DNA from: Amycolatopsis marina
GTDB lineage: Bacteria > Actinomycetota > Actinomycetes > Mycobacteriales > Pseudonocardiaceae
Direction of reading: 5' to 3'
Length of the DNA: 64,000 bases
Assembly (NCBI RefSeq): GCF_900111885.1
Contig: NZ_FOKG01000001.1
Span: forward strand, 496,001 to 560,000
Part shown: piece after piece, positions 34,095-43,401 of the stretch
Layout of the letters: the number at the start of each line of letters is the position of its first letter
Position numbering within the stretch: the first letter of the stretch is position 1
Program-made: the position numbers and the translations under genes
Notes under the pieces: model-generated
Seen by the model: only the letters and a program-made list of their open reading frames with translations
Told to the model about the DNA's origin: nothing
Databases searched by the model: none

Positions 34095-35329
34095 TCGCCT
34101 GCAGTGCGGCCAGCGCCGCCCGGATCCGGGGCAGGTCGGCCGCCACGGTGGTGTCCAGCCCGGTGCGGGCGGCGATCTTGCGCAGCCGGTAGTCGACGGT
34201 GTTCGGGTGCAGGTGCAGTTGTTTCGCGGCCCGGCGCCTGCTCAGTCCACTATGGAAATAGGTGCGCAGGGTCGTCAGCAGTTCCGGGGTCTCACCCAAC
34301 GGATCCAGCAGGGCGGCCAGCTTGGCCCGCGCCGGGCCGGGCTGGGAGAGCTGGAACTCGAGTGCGACGTCGTCCAGCCGGTACAACCCTGGCTGACGAC
34401 CCGAGGCGACCGCCACTTCGAGCACCTCGCGCGCCGTCTGGGCCGCGGCGGCCACCTCGCCCGGAGCCGCGAAGACGACACCAGCCGTGATCTCCGCGCC
34501 CGCCGCCCGCTCCGCCGATCCGGTCAACGCGCGCAGTCTGTGCCAGTCCTGTTCGGTTGGCTCGTCGATGGAGCAGGCAAAGGGAACGAGCGCGATTCCA
34601 CCGCCGGGATGCAGCGCCGAGAGCACCGGATCGGCGATGTTGCGTTCCAGTTCGCCGCGCAGCCTGCGCAGCTTCCGCCTGGCCGCCACCGTGGGATTCA
34701 CCGTGCGGCGGCATTCGTCGGCATGTCGACCTATCTCCATCCCGAGCACCGCGTACGCGGGTGCGAGCCGGATGCCGGCGCGAGCCGCGGCTTCGGTCGC
34801 CTGCTCCCCGCCGAGGAGCGCCGAGAGCAGTGCCTGCCTTGTGGCGTGCTCCTCACCGAACACCGCCTGCCGCTCCCGGAAGTACGCTCCCGCCACGGCA
34901 GCCGTGACATCGCGCAGGTAGCGGAGCTGGACCCCGGTTGATCTCGATCACGCTGGCGAGGTCTTCCGGCTCGGCGAATCCGGCCAGGTAGTCGAGACTC
35001 ACCTGCACGCCGAGATGGTGCGCGTTCAGCACGGCCTCGATCGGCACACCTTCCTCCGCTCGCTGCACCACCGCCTCGCTCAACGTCGCCAGCGCTTCCG
35101 GCGCGGCGGGACCACCGGTGCGCACCATCTCCGCGAACACACGGAGATTTCGTTCGATGATGCGGGAGATGTCGCCGCCGAGTTCCTCGCGGGGCAACTG
35201 CGCGTACGCGGGAAGATCCTCGACGAGTCGGTCGAGTACCGCGGCGACGAGCTCGGGAACCGCATCGGCGAGCCGCTGATGCAGCGGCACTCCGCCGAGC
35301 GAGGCATTGTGCTCGATCACAACGATCAC
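34072..35329 (-). pseudogene. PucR/CdaR-type regulator split by a one-base frameshift
   Basis: Two overlapping frames together encode one regulator of about 418 residues. The first (35329 down to 34853) holds an RsbRD-like N-terminal domain: LVAAVLDRLVEDLPAYAQL, IIERNLRVFAEMVR, AHHLGVQVSLDYLAG. After LASVIEIN it loses the family pattern. The other frame supplies VQLRYLRDVTAAVAGAYFRE, the middle domain, and the C-terminal helix-turn-helix LSRRRAAKQLHLHPNTVDYR. The junction is a run of four C (34932-34935, plus strand); one base fewer restores AAC-CGG-GTC-CAG and a continuous frame. Either an authentic inactivating insertion or a sequencing error. No nearby target gene is evident. Confidence 0.85.
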
Positions 35330-35430
35330 CCCTCAACTCTGAGAAGGATCCCAGGTCGTCCCGCCCGCAGTGAGCGCCATCATGTTACGCGGGGGAGCGT
35401 ACCGGTCGGTAACTGGCGAAAGGGAAATCC

Positions 35431-36666
35431 ATGCTCACCAAAAGCCGAGCAGCGGCCCTCCTGGCCACCCTCGCACTCACCGGTGCCGCGGTGTCCCCTG
35501 CACAGGCCGCCCCGGAAGCCGCGGCAACCCAGGAGGTGCTGTTCGTCGGCAACAACTGGGAGGGCACCGTCGATGTGCTCTCGCCGGACGAAGGTCTCGA
35601 CAAGCTGGGGCGTATCAACGTCATCCCGGACATCCGCGAACGGATGTGGGAGATCCGCCTGAACCCCGTCCGGCTGCTCTACTTCCTCGGCGTGCGAGCC
35701 CTCATCGGCGAGGGCCACGACCAGTTCGTCGACGACATGTACAGCAGTCCGGACGCGGACACGCTCGTGGTCTCCCGCCCGAGTCTCGCCGACGTGGTGG
35801 GCATCGACATGCGCACCGGCGAGCTCACGTGGCGCTTCCGCGTCGACGGTCAGCGCTCCGACCACATGGCCGTCTCACCCGACGGCAGCCAGGTGGCGGT
35901 GTCCGCCTCGACCGCCAACGTGGTGCACATACTCGACATCGAGACCGGCGCGGAAGTGGGCCGGTTCGACTCCGGCGACTCCCCGCACGAGAACGTCTAC
36001 TCCCGCGACGGCGAACTCATCTTCCACGCGAGCATCGGCACCGTGTACACCCCGCTCGATCGACCCTGGCTGGACACCACCAAGGGAAAGCGGTACTTCC
36101 AGGTCGTCGACCGCGACACGAACGAGGTCCTCCGCCGCATCGACATGGGCAAGAAGCTCGAGGAAGCGGGCCACCCCGGCATGAGCTCCGCGGTCCGGCC
36201 GATGACGTTCTCCTCGGACGAGCGCTTCGTCTACTTCCAGGTCTCGTTCTTCCACGGCTTCGTCGAGTACGACCTCGAAGAGGACCGTGTCACCCGGGTG
36301 GCCGAGCTGCCGATCGCCGACCACGTCAAGGACCTGCCGCGTGAGCAGTACCTGCTGGACTCCGCACATCACGGTATCGCGATGAACCCACAGGGCACGG
36401 CACTGTGCGTGGCGGGGACGATGTCGGACTACGCGACGATCGTGTCCCCGCGGACGTTCCAGCACAAGGAACTGGTCACCGCCGGAACGAAGCCGTACTG
36501 GGCGACGCCGAGCACTGATGGCCGGCACTGCTTCGTCTCATGGAGCGGCGACGACAAGGTCTCGGCGATCTCGTATACCACCGGCGAGGAGGTCGGCAGC
36601 GCCGCGGTGGGCGATCACCCGCAGCGGATGCGCCTCGGCAGCGTCCCGGCAGGTTGGACCGGATAG
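35431..36666 (+). CDS. Secreted YVTN-type beta-propeller protein
   Basis: A 411-residue exported protein. Signal peptide residues 1-27 (MLTKSRAAAL to AQA-APE). The mature part is a seven-bladed-type propeller: repeated strands such as EVLFVGNNWEGTVDVLSP, DHMAVSPDGSQVAVSAS, NVVHILDIETGAEV, PMTFSSDERFVYFQVS, HHGIAMNPQGTALCVAG and HCFVSWSGDDKVSAIS. Related propellers serve as binding or quinoprotein-like enzymes, but no cofactor ligands are clear. The ATG follows CGAAAGGGAA. It stands alone, upstream of the dioxygenase gene with 84 bases between. Confidence 0.82.
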   Translation: MLTKSRAAALLATLALTGAAVSPAQAAPEAAATQEVLFVGNNWEGTVDVLSPDEGLDKLGRINVIPDIRERMWEIRLNPVRLLYFLGVRALIGEGHDQFVDDMYSSPDADTLVVSRPSLADVVGIDMRTGELTWRFRVDGQRSDHMAVSPDGSQVAVSASTANVVHILDIETGAEVGRFDSGDSPHENVYSRDGELIFHASIGTVYTPLDRPWLDTTKGKRYFQVVDRDTNEVLRRIDMGKKLEEAGHPGMSSAVRPMTFSSDERFVYFQVSFFHGFVEYDLEEDRVTRVAELPIADHVKDLPREQYLLDSAHHGIAMNPQGTALCVAGTMSDYATIVSPRTFQHKELVTAGTKPYWATPSTDGRHCFVSWSGDDKVSAISYTTGEEVGSAAVGDHPQRMRLGSVPAGWTG

Positions 36667-36718
36667 GCCGAACGCCGCCGGGAATATCGGCCCGCCCGGC
36701 GGCGTCCTATACTTCTGT

Positions 36719-36734
36719 AGTTGAAGTTTCAACT
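36719..36734. promoter_or_regulatory. Operator at the dioxygenase promoter
   Basis: AGTTGAAGTTTCAACT is an inverted repeat (seven-base arms, two-base centre) directly downstream of a TATACT -10 hexamer (36708-36713), overlapping the predicted transcription start. TTGAA/TTCAA repeats of this length are typical MarR-family targets; no marR gene is adjacent. Confidence 0.6.
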
Positions 36735-36750
36735 CAACACGGGAGTTGCC

Positions 36751-37536
36751 ATGCCAGTCGTCGCCACGCGGATGCCTGTGCTCTACCTCAGCCACGGCGC
36801 ACCGCCACTGGCCGATGATCCGCTGTGGACCAAACAGCTCGCGGGCTGGTCGGCCGGACTCGACCGGCCAACCGCGATTCTCGTGGTCTCCGCACACTGG
36901 GAAGAGGCGCCGTTGACGATCGGTGCCACCACCACGGTCCCTCTGGTCTACGACTTCTGGGGCTTTCCCGAGCGCTATTACCAGGTCACTTATCCCGCGC
37001 CGGGCGCTCCGGAACTCGCTGAGCGCGTGCGTGCGCTGCTCCGCGGCGACCAGCACCCCGTGCGCGATGCGCCGGATCGGGGGCTCGATCACGGCGCCTA
37101 CGTGCCGTTGGTGGAGATGTTCCCCGAGGCCGACATTCCGGTCCTGCAGATCTCCATGCCCTCACTCGATCCACGGCAACTGTTCGAGATCGGCCGCAAA
37201 CTCGCCCCGCTACGCGACGAGGGCGTGCTGATCACGGGCAGCGGCTTCTTCACGCACAACCTGCGCGAACTGAACATGGGCCGGCCGAGCGACTCGGCGC
37301 CACCGTCCTGGTCCGCCGAGTTCGACCTGTGGGGCGAGGAAGCCCTGAACTCCGGGGACATCGACGCGGTCCTCGATTTCCAGCACAAGGCGCCCGCGGC
37401 CAGGCTGGCGCATCCGCGTATCGAGCACTTCGCGCCGCTGTTCATCGCACTCGGCGCGGCTCAGGACGAACGCCCGAGATCAGTGATCGACGGGTACTGG
37501 TACGGGCTCGCGAAGCGCTCGTTGCAACTGGGCTGA
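36751..37536 (+). CDS. Extradiol dioxygenase, DODA/LigB family
   Basis: A 261-residue class III extradiol ring-cleavage dioxygenase of the DODA (YgiD) group, expected to use Fe(II) or Zn(II) to open catechol-type rings. Metal-ligand His are visible in LYLSHGAPPL and ILVVSAHWEEA; further motifs are LDHGAYVPLVEMFPEADIPV and GSGFFTHNLRELN. Length fits. The ATG at 36751 follows GGGAGTTGCC; the longer TTG frame from 36721 would start inside the operator. Physiological substrate unknown. Confidence 0.9.
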   Translation: MPVVATRMPVLYLSHGAPPLADDPLWTKQLAGWSAGLDRPTAILVVSAHWEEAPLTIGATTTVPLVYDFWGFPERYYQVTYPAPGAPELAERVRALLRGDQHPVRDAPDRGLDHGAYVPLVEMFPEADIPVLQISMPSLDPRQLFEIGRKLAPLRDEGVLITGSGFFTHNLRELNMGRPSDSAPPSWSAEFDLWGEEALNSGDIDAVLDFQHKAPAARLAHPRIEHFAPLFIALGAAQDERPRSVIDGYWYGLAKRSLQLG

Positions 37537-37552
37537 CCCGCACCCACGAAAA

Positions 37553-37586
37553 GCCGGGCCTGGGAGCGATCGCTCCCAGGCCCGGC
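37553..37586. terminator. 34-bp perfect palindromic terminator
   Basis: Self-complementary from GCCGGGCCTGGGAGCG to CGCTCCCAGGCCCGGC, centred at 37569/37570 and followed by CTGTTT. It lies between the convergent dioxygenase (stop 37536) and chaplin-repeat gene (stop 37617), so it can serve both. Confidence 0.8.
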
Positions 37587-37616
37587 CTGTTTCATTCGGG
37601 GATCACATCAGCGGCC

Positions 37617-40517
37617 TCAGCCCTGGATGTTCACGCCGTTGTTGCGGGACAGTCCACCGAGCAGCTTCTGGACCATGTTCAGCGGGCCGCTGTCCAGCTG
37701 TGCCATCGCGGGCACGTCGGCCTTCGGGGCCAGCCCGGCCGGGTCGACCGACGGCAGGCTGCCGAGGTCGGCCTGCGGAACGAGGTTCGCGGGCAGCAGC
37801 TCGACCGGCAGCGTGTTCACCTCGGGCAGGCTCGGCACGTCGGAACGAGCGGCCGACCCACCGAGGGGCAGGCTGTCCACGGAGGGCAGGCTGCGCAGGC
37901 TCGGCAGGGTCGGCAGCGAGTCGGCCGGCAGCTCAGCACCGTCGATCGGCAGGTTGATCTGCGGCTCCTGACCTGCGACCGAGATGTCGGTCAGGTTGGT
38001 GGCCTCGGCGGTCGCGGCACCCAGCAGGGCGAACGGCACGTCGTAGATCTGCACCAGTGCGCCGATGGGCAGCTGGCCGTCGATGCCCGAAACGGCGGGC
38101 AGGTCCTCCGGCCCCGTGGTGGTCTCGCCACCAACGGTGCCCATGGTGACGTTGTGGCCCTCGGCGTCCGCGACACCGAGCACGGCGACGGCGTTGCCGA
38201 AGACCTGGGCGACAGCCGCGGCCGGCACGTCGAGGATGTTGCCGGAGAAGCCGCCCTCGACACCCGAGGTCTCGATGTCGCCACCGGAGGTGATGTCGGT
38301 CGTGTTGGTGGCCTCGCCGGACGCCTTCGCCATCAGGGCAGCGGCGTCGCCGAAGACCTGGGCGATGGGCAGCGCCTGGGCGCTGATCACGTTGCCGGCC
38401 AGTCCGCCACCGTCACCGTTGGTCTCGGTGTCGCCACCGGCCACGGCCACGATGTCGTTGGTGCTCTCGCCACCGACGAGCCCGATCCAGCTGGCTGCCG
38501 AACCGAAGACGTTGGCCGCACCCGCGACCGGGGCCTGGATGACGTTGCCGGAAACCGCGCCTTCCTGGCCGTCGGTGCTGGCGTCGCCGCCCGCGATCGA
38601 GTCGGTCAGGTTGGTGCTGGTGCCGTGCCCGGTCCCGATGAAGGAACCGCCGAGGCCGTGCAGCTGCGCTGGCAGGGCCACGGGGACCGTGGCGATGTTG
38701 CCGGAGGCGCCTGCCTCCTTGCCGCTGGCGTTCAGGTCGCCGCCGGCCTCGGTGATGGTGTCGGACGAGGCCACACCCACACCACGACCGATGTGCGAGG
38801 CACCGATGCCGAAGAGCTGGACCGGCACCGACAGCGGCGTCGCGACCAGGTTAGAGCTACCCAGCGCGTCGTCGTCGACGGTGTTGCCCGGGCCGCCTGC
38901 CTTGATCCGCTTGGTCTCGGACGCGATGCCCTTGCCCTGGCCGATGTAGGAGCCGCCGATGCCGAAGACCTCGACGGGGATGGCCGCCGGGACCTGGACC
39001 AGGTTGCCACCGATGGTGGAGTCGTTGCCCCTGGTGCCGTTGTAGCCACCAGTGGTGACCGTCTTCTCCTCGCTCGCGGTGCCCGAGGCGTTACCGATGT
39101 GCGAGCCGCCGATGCCGAAGACCTCGGGAGCCAGCGACAGCGGCGCGTGGACGCTGTTGCCACCCAGGCCGGATCCGTCACCGTTGGTGTAGGTGCCGTC
39201 GCCAGCGGTCGCGTCGGTCACGACATCGTGCGCGGCGTGCGAGTTACCGATGTAGGTGCCACCGACGCCGAAGACCTCGGCGGGCAGACCGATCGGGGCG
39301 TCGACGATGTTGCCTGAAGCGCCGGAGTGCTGGCCGGAGGTGCTGGAGAACCCACCGGCCTCGACCTCGCTGGAGGAGGTCCCGGCAGCGCCGTCACCCA
39401 GCGCGTTGCCCGTGGTGGCGTTGCCGATCCACGAAGCGGCGTTGCCCGCGACGTTGGCGACCAGCGCGCCCTGCGGCTGCGCGATGTTCCCGCTGAGGAA
39501 CGACTTGTCACCGTCGGTCTGGATGTAGCTCGGGATGCCGTTGATGCCCGGCGTGCCCTCGTTGCTGGCTTCGGCTTCGGCCGAGGAGCTGGACACCGAG
39601 TCGGCGTCCGAGCCCCATGCGCCCGCGGCGTTGCCGTTGAGCTTCACCGGCAGCGCGATCGGCGCGCCGACGACGTTGCCGCTGGCGGAGCCCCCCTCAC
39701 CGTCGGTCTTGATCCAGCCGCCGGAGTCCGCCTCGGTCTCGGCGTCGTAGTCGCTGTAGGCGTTGGCCAGGATCCAGGACGCGGCGTTGCCGGTGACCTG
39801 GACCGGGGTGGCGAACTGCCCTGCGACCACGTTGCCGGACGCGCCGGAGCCGGTGCCGTCGGTGGTGATGTTGCCGGTCTCGGAGACGTCCTGGCTGGCG
39901 GTGCCGGAGGCGTATCCGCTGCCACCCGCGAGGCCACCCGCGTTACCCGCGATCTGGACGGGCAGTGCCCAGTCCAGCACGACGGCGTTTCCGGCGAGGC
40001 CGGAGTGCGCACCGTCGGTCGTGGTGTCCTCGTGGTTCTCGTAGGACTGGACACAGTCCGCGTCCTCGACAGAGGCGTCACCGATGACGCCGATCGCGTT
40101 GCCGCAGATCTGGATCGGGACCGTGAGGTCACCGTCGATCTTGTTGCCCTTGAAAGCATCCTCGGACTGCTCGAACGAGCCGCCCGAAACCCCACCCTGT
40201 GTGGTGCGCGGCTCGGAAACCGGAGCGACCTTGGCCACCTCGCCTGCGACGGAGGTCGACCTCGCGGCCTCCTTCAGCGGCTTCGTGACGGGGTCGGTGC
40301 TGATCTCACCCTCGAACCCAGGGGTGTTGATCTGCCCCAGGGGAGTTCCGACCGCGTTCTTGTCAATCTGGACCGGAACGTTGACGTTCAGGTCCAGCGG
40401 GCCAGCAGGGCTGTCCGGGTTGACGTTCTCATCGGCAGATGCGATGCCCGTACCGAGCATCAACAAACCACCCGTGACCAGCGCGGTCTGAATTCCGCGC
40501 TTCGCCCAGGTCTGCAT
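37617..40517 (-). CDS. Giant secreted chaplin-like repeat protein
   Basis: A 966-residue exported protein: signal peptide to about residue 28 (MQTWAKRGIQTAL to IASA-DE). Then about 14 modules spaced roughly 60 residues apart, each with a GN-x5-P-x3-PVxV-x-GNA-x4-G pattern, for example GNAVVLDWALPVQIAGNAGG and GNVVGAPIALPVKLNGNAAG. The first is most like a chaplin (VPIQICGNAIGVIG then DADC) and keeps two Cys. Linkers are rich in Thr/Asp/Gly/Ser. The C-terminal 120 residues are Leu/Pro/Ser repeats; no sortase motif or membrane anchor. The ATG at 40517 follows AAAGGAGAACC. Chaplins are short amyloid-forming coat proteins of aerial hyphae, so a hydrophobic fibrous surface polymer is inferred. Confidence 0.82.
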   Translation of the reverse strand: MQTWAKRGIQTALVTGGLLMLGTGIASADENVNPDSPAGPLDLNVNVPVQIDKNAVGTPLGQINTPGFEGEISTDPVTKPLKEAARSTSVAGEVAKVAPVSEPRTTQGGVSGGSFEQSEDAFKGNKIDGDLTVPIQICGNAIGVIGDASVEDADCVQSYENHEDTTTDGAHSGLAGNAVVLDWALPVQIAGNAGGLAGGSGYASGTASQDVSETGNITTDGTGSGASGNVVAGQFATPVQVTGNAASWILANAYSDYDAETEADSGGWIKTDGEGGSASGNVVGAPIALPVKLNGNAAGAWGSDADSVSSSSAEAEASNEGTPGINGIPSYIQTDGDKSFLSGNIAQPQGALVANVAGNAASWIGNATTGNALGDGAAGTSSSEVEAGGFSSTSGQHSGASGNIVDAPIGLPAEVFGVGGTYIGNSHAAHDVVTDATAGDGTYTNGDGSGLGGNSVHAPLSLAPEVFGIGGSHIGNASGTASEEKTVTTGGYNGTRGNDSTIGGNLVQVPAAIPVEVFGIGGSYIGQGKGIASETKRIKAGGPGNTVDDDALGSSNLVATPLSVPVQLFGIGASHIGRGVGVASSDTITEAGGDLNASGKEAGASGNIATVPVALPAQLHGLGGSFIGTGHGTSTNLTDSIAGGDASTDGQEGAVSGNVIQAPVAGAANVFGSAASWIGLVGGESTNDIVAVAGGDTETNGDGGGLAGNVISAQALPIAQVFGDAAALMAKASGEATNTTDITSGGDIETSGVEGGFSGNILDVPAAAVAQVFGNAVAVLGVADAEGHNVTMGTVGGETTTGPEDLPAVSGIDGQLPIGALVQIYDVPFALLGAATAEATNLTDISVAGQEPQINLPIDGAELPADSLPTLPSLRSLPSVDSLPLGGSAARSDVPSLPEVNTLPVELLPANLVPQADLGSLPSVDPAGLAPKADVPAMAQLDSGPLNMVQKLLGGLSRNNGVNIQG

Positions 40518-40712
40518 GTGCAGGTTCTCCTTTTCCTTGGTTTCCCTTGCGGGATTGATGGGGCGCTCCGGCAGAGGTGCCGAGCACCCGGGGCGGGGAG
40601 GAGCGGACGTGTTGAACACGCGGCCGCTGGGGGAGATGGCGGGGAGCCGAAGGACGCACGAACCGGGAAGAAGTGCCGGCAGAGGTGCGTCAGCTACCCC
40701 GCGTGAGGTGAA

Positions 40713-41846
40713 TCAGTCAGGCGTGACGCCGGGCTGTGCGCCCGGGCTGACCTGCAGATGACGGACACCGGAACGGATTTCACCGATCACGATGTCGTCG
40801 AAAGCGGCGAACGCGCCGGCAGGAACGCCGAACGTCGTGCCGTCGAGGTGGCCAGCACCATGCGTGCCACCGGGAACGGTGGGCGCAGTTATCGGTGCCA
40901 GCGGAATACGCACCGGTTGAACCGGTGTCTTGCCCTCACGGTCGTCCCCGGCACCCCGCGCGTCGTCAGCGGAGCCATCGATGGAGAGCCGGACGTCAAC
41001 GGCCGAGCCGATGGCGTCCAATGCGGCCGAGGGAACTTCGACCGTGAAGATTTCGGGGGTGCCGGTTCCGGAGGAGGCCTGCGCTGGAGCAGGCTGGTCC
41101 GGTGTCGGCAGCGCGGGCTGGCCGAGGCCATCGCCCGAAAGCGTGGGGAGCTCTGGAAGCTGCCCGATCAGGTCGGTGCCCGCCCTGGGGTCGAGCAGAT
41201 TCAGCACGGTCCTGCCGAGTTCCCGGACTTCGGGCGACCCGGAGATGGCGCGCTCGACAACCTGACGGGTGTTCCGCGGATCGCGGACGACCTGCTCGAA
41301 TCCGCTGAACACGCGGTGGGCGGGTCGTGTTGCGGCGCGCTCGGCGATGTCGCAGATCGCGGCGTTCACGTCGGCGCTACCGCTGACGGTGCGCACCGCA
41401 CGGCGCTCGTTCACGGCGTCGCGGGCCTCGCGGGGGACGATCGGACCGTGCAGGGCTTCGACGGCCGCACCAGCTCCGGCGCCGGCCATATCCGTGACAC
41501 CGGTGGTGAGCTCGTTGACGCCGTCGACAGCGGCGTCGCTCACCGGGCTGACGGAAACAGCCGCATCGCTCTCGGCGTCCTTGGCGTTCTCAGTGTTTCC
41601 GGCCGCCTTCTCGACAGCCTCTTCGGTGTGGCTGCGAACCTCGGCCGCGATGGTGGTGATCGGGTCGGCTAAGCCGTTTCCGGACTCGTCCACCGCGGCC
41701 GCGCCTGCGGTGGACACTGCCCACGCGGCGGCGGTACTCGCGACAACACCGGCGAGCACCACGAAGAAACGGGAGCACCAACGGCCGGCGCGTGCTGCGC
41801 GCCACCCCTCGGTCGCTGCCACCGTCTCCACTGTGCTCCTGCCCAC
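40713..41846 (-). CDS. Secreted protein linked to the chaplin-repeat gene
   Basis: A 377-residue exported protein. After an unusual N-terminus of about 25 residues (MGRSTVETVAATEGWRAARA) comes a hydrophobic signal segment (FFVVLAGVVASTAAAWAV) and ATAGAAA-type cleavage. The mature part has helical regions (TTIAAEVRSHTEEAVEKAAG; ICDIAERAATRPAHRVFSG), a Pro/Gly linker, and a C-terminal domain with IFTVEVPSAALDAIGSAVDV and AFAAFDDIVIGEIRSGVRHL. I recognise no family. It is 195 bases upstream of the repeat gene on the same strand and may be its co-expressed partner, for example an assembly factor. Confidence 0.7.
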   Translation of the reverse strand: MGRSTVETVAATEGWRAARAGRWCSRFFVVLAGVVASTAAAWAVSTAGAAAVDESGNGLADPITTIAAEVRSHTEEAVEKAAGNTENAKDAESDAAVSVSPVSDAAVDGVNELTTGVTDMAGAGAGAAVEALHGPIVPREARDAVNERRAVRTVSGSADVNAAICDIAERAATRPAHRVFSGFEQVVRDPRNTRQVVERAISGSPEVRELGRTVLNLLDPRAGTDLIGQLPELPTLSGDGLGQPALPTPDQPAPAQASSGTGTPEIFTVEVPSAALDAIGSAVDVRLSIDGSADDARGAGDDREGKTPVQPVRIPLAPITAPTVPGGTHGAGHLDGTTFGVPAGAFAAFDDIVIGEIRSGVRHLQVSPGAQPGVTPD

Positions 41847-42153
41847 GCATGCGTGATCGTTTCGACCATCGCTGAGAGTTCTTGTTGGCGCGCTGTCTGT
41901 CCGCGCAACACAGACACTGGCAAATCGCAGGTCCTCCCCGCACGCTGGACACGACTTGACTGCACGATCGTGTGAAGAACACAGAGTGTGCGCACAACTA
42001 ACTAAATGTGATCATGGCTGCGTGCTGCTGGTTACTCCGGAGTCGGCAGCGCCCATGAACTTCCGGCGCTGTCAAGCCGCTCTTTGGGCTATTCCGGCGC
42101 GGCTGACCGCAAAGTCGAGGACGGCCCACCCCTGAGACCGATACGGTAGGTAG
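41847..42153. other. 307-base divergent promoter region
   Basis: No gene seen. It separates the secreted 377-residue protein (minus) from the permease (plus). Two 10-base palindromes, CACGATCGTG (41963-41972) and TGTGCGCACA (41987-41996), lie 24 bases apart centre to centre in a more AT-rich part, and could be regulator sites for the surface genes. The permease end has a TACGGT hexamer six bases before GTG. Confidence 0.5.
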
Positions 42154-43401
42154 GTGAGCGACCGCGATAACGCTGCCGACGGTGCCGGGTCACCGAAACG
42201 CCCCCGAATCCCCGTTATTTCCGAAGACCCCGACGTAACCGGCATGGTTCCGCGGGGGCTACGGGTGGGCGCCGCCCTCTCCTGGCGCTTCCTGATGGTG
42301 ATCGCGGCGTTGTACGTGATCATCTGGATCGTCGGCTACCTCGCGGTGCTCGCCATCCCGCTGTCGATCGCGCTGCTGCTCTCCGCCCTGCTCGCACCCG
42401 CGGTCCAGCGGTTGGTGCGGGCGAGAGTGCCCCGAGGCCTTTCCACCGGCATCGTGCTGATCGGCGGCCTCGGTGTGCTGGGTGGCCTGCTCACATTCGT
42501 CATCGTGCAGTTCTCCGCGGGCCTGCCCGCGCTGACCACGCAGTTGAACGAGAGCCTCACGCAGATCCAGGACTGGTTGATCAACGGCCCGTTGCACCTG
42601 CGTCAGGAGCAGATTCAGGACGCCATCAACCAAACCATCGGTTTCCTCCAGGACAACCAGTCCGCACTCACCGACACCGCGATCACCACCGCAAGCACCA
42701 TCGGCGAGGTGCTCACCGGCTTCGTGCTGACCCTGTTCATCCTGATTTTCTTCCTGTCCGGCGGAAACCAGATCTGGACGTTCCTCGTGCGCGGTGTCCC
42801 CACAGGCGTGCGCGCCAGGGTCGACGTCGCGGGACGACGGGGTTTCGCCTCGCTGGTCAGCTACGTCAGGGCCACCGCCGCTGTCGCCGTCGTCGACGCC
42901 GTCGGCATCGGTATCGGGCTCTGGATCGTCGGCGTGCCCCTCGTCGTTCCGTTGTCCACCCTGGTCTTCCTCGCCGCGTTCGTGCCGATCATCGGTGCGG
43001 TGGTCGCCGGTGCCGTGGCAGTGCTCGTCGCACTGGTGACCAACGGCTTCATCACGTCACTGGTGGTACTGGCCATCGTGATCGGCGTGATGCAGCTGGA
43101 GAGCCACGTGCTGCAGCCCGTACTGCTCGGCAGGGCCGTGAAGCTGCATCCGCTCGCGGTCGTGCTGGCGATCACCGCGGGTCTCGTCGTCGCCGGAATC
43201 GCGGGTGCACTGCTGTCCGTGCCGCTGCTGGCCGTGCTCAATGCCGGTATCCGGTCACTGCTCCACGAGCGTGATCCCGATCCGGCCGAGGTGAACGTCC
43301 TCGTACCGGAGGGGGCCAAGCCGGACACCACCGCGGCCAATGCCGAGAAGACCGGCGAGGAAGCGCCCGACTCGGACGGCGAGCCTGCCGTCGGCTCATG
43401 A
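42154..43401 (+). CDS. AI-2E family transporter-like membrane protein
   Basis: A 415-residue polytopic protein of the AI-2E/UPF0118 permease family, with about eight membrane helices: an N-terminal pair, an extracellular helical domain (NESLTQIQDWLINGPLHLRQ to ALTDTAITTASTIGE), then FIPIIG-type FVPIIGAVVAG and LQPVLLGRAVKLHPLAVVLA, both family hallmarks. Transported substrates in this family range from peptides to ions; autoinducer-2 transport is not implied. The GTG start is probably leaderless (TACGGT six bases upstream). Its last four bases overlap the kinase ATG (ATGA), so it is co-transcribed with the two-component pair. Confidence 0.88.
   Translation: MSDRDNAADGAGSPKRPRIPVISEDPDVTGMVPRGLRVGAALSWRFLMVIAALYVIIWIVGYLAVLAIPLSIALLLSALLAPAVQRLVRARVPRGLSTGIVLIGGLGVLGGLLTFVIVQFSAGLPALTTQLNESLTQIQDWLINGPLHLRQEQIQDAINQTIGFLQDNQSALTDTAITTASTIGEVLTGFVLTLFILIFFLSGGNQIWTFLVRGVPTGVRARVDVAGRRGFASLVSYVRATAAVAVVDAVGIGIGLWIVGVPLVVPLSTLVFLAAFVPIIGAVVAGAVAVLVALVTNGFITSLVVLAIVIGVMQLESHVLQPVLLGRAVKLHPLAVVLAITAGLVVAGIAGALLSVPLLAVLNAGIRSLLHERDPDPAEVNVLVPEGAKPDTTAANAEKTGEEAPDSDGEPAVGS

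Noticed and set aside
37329..40706. Long plus-strand open frames opposite the chaplin-repeat gene
   Set aside because: They arise from the complementary strand of the repeats and have no start signals or family features; the minus-strand frame has a signal peptide and ribosome site.
41963..41972. CACGATCGTG as a specific known operator
   Set aside because: A short palindrome of this kind occurs often in GC-rich DNA, and I cannot assign a regulator; it is only noted in the intergenic entry.
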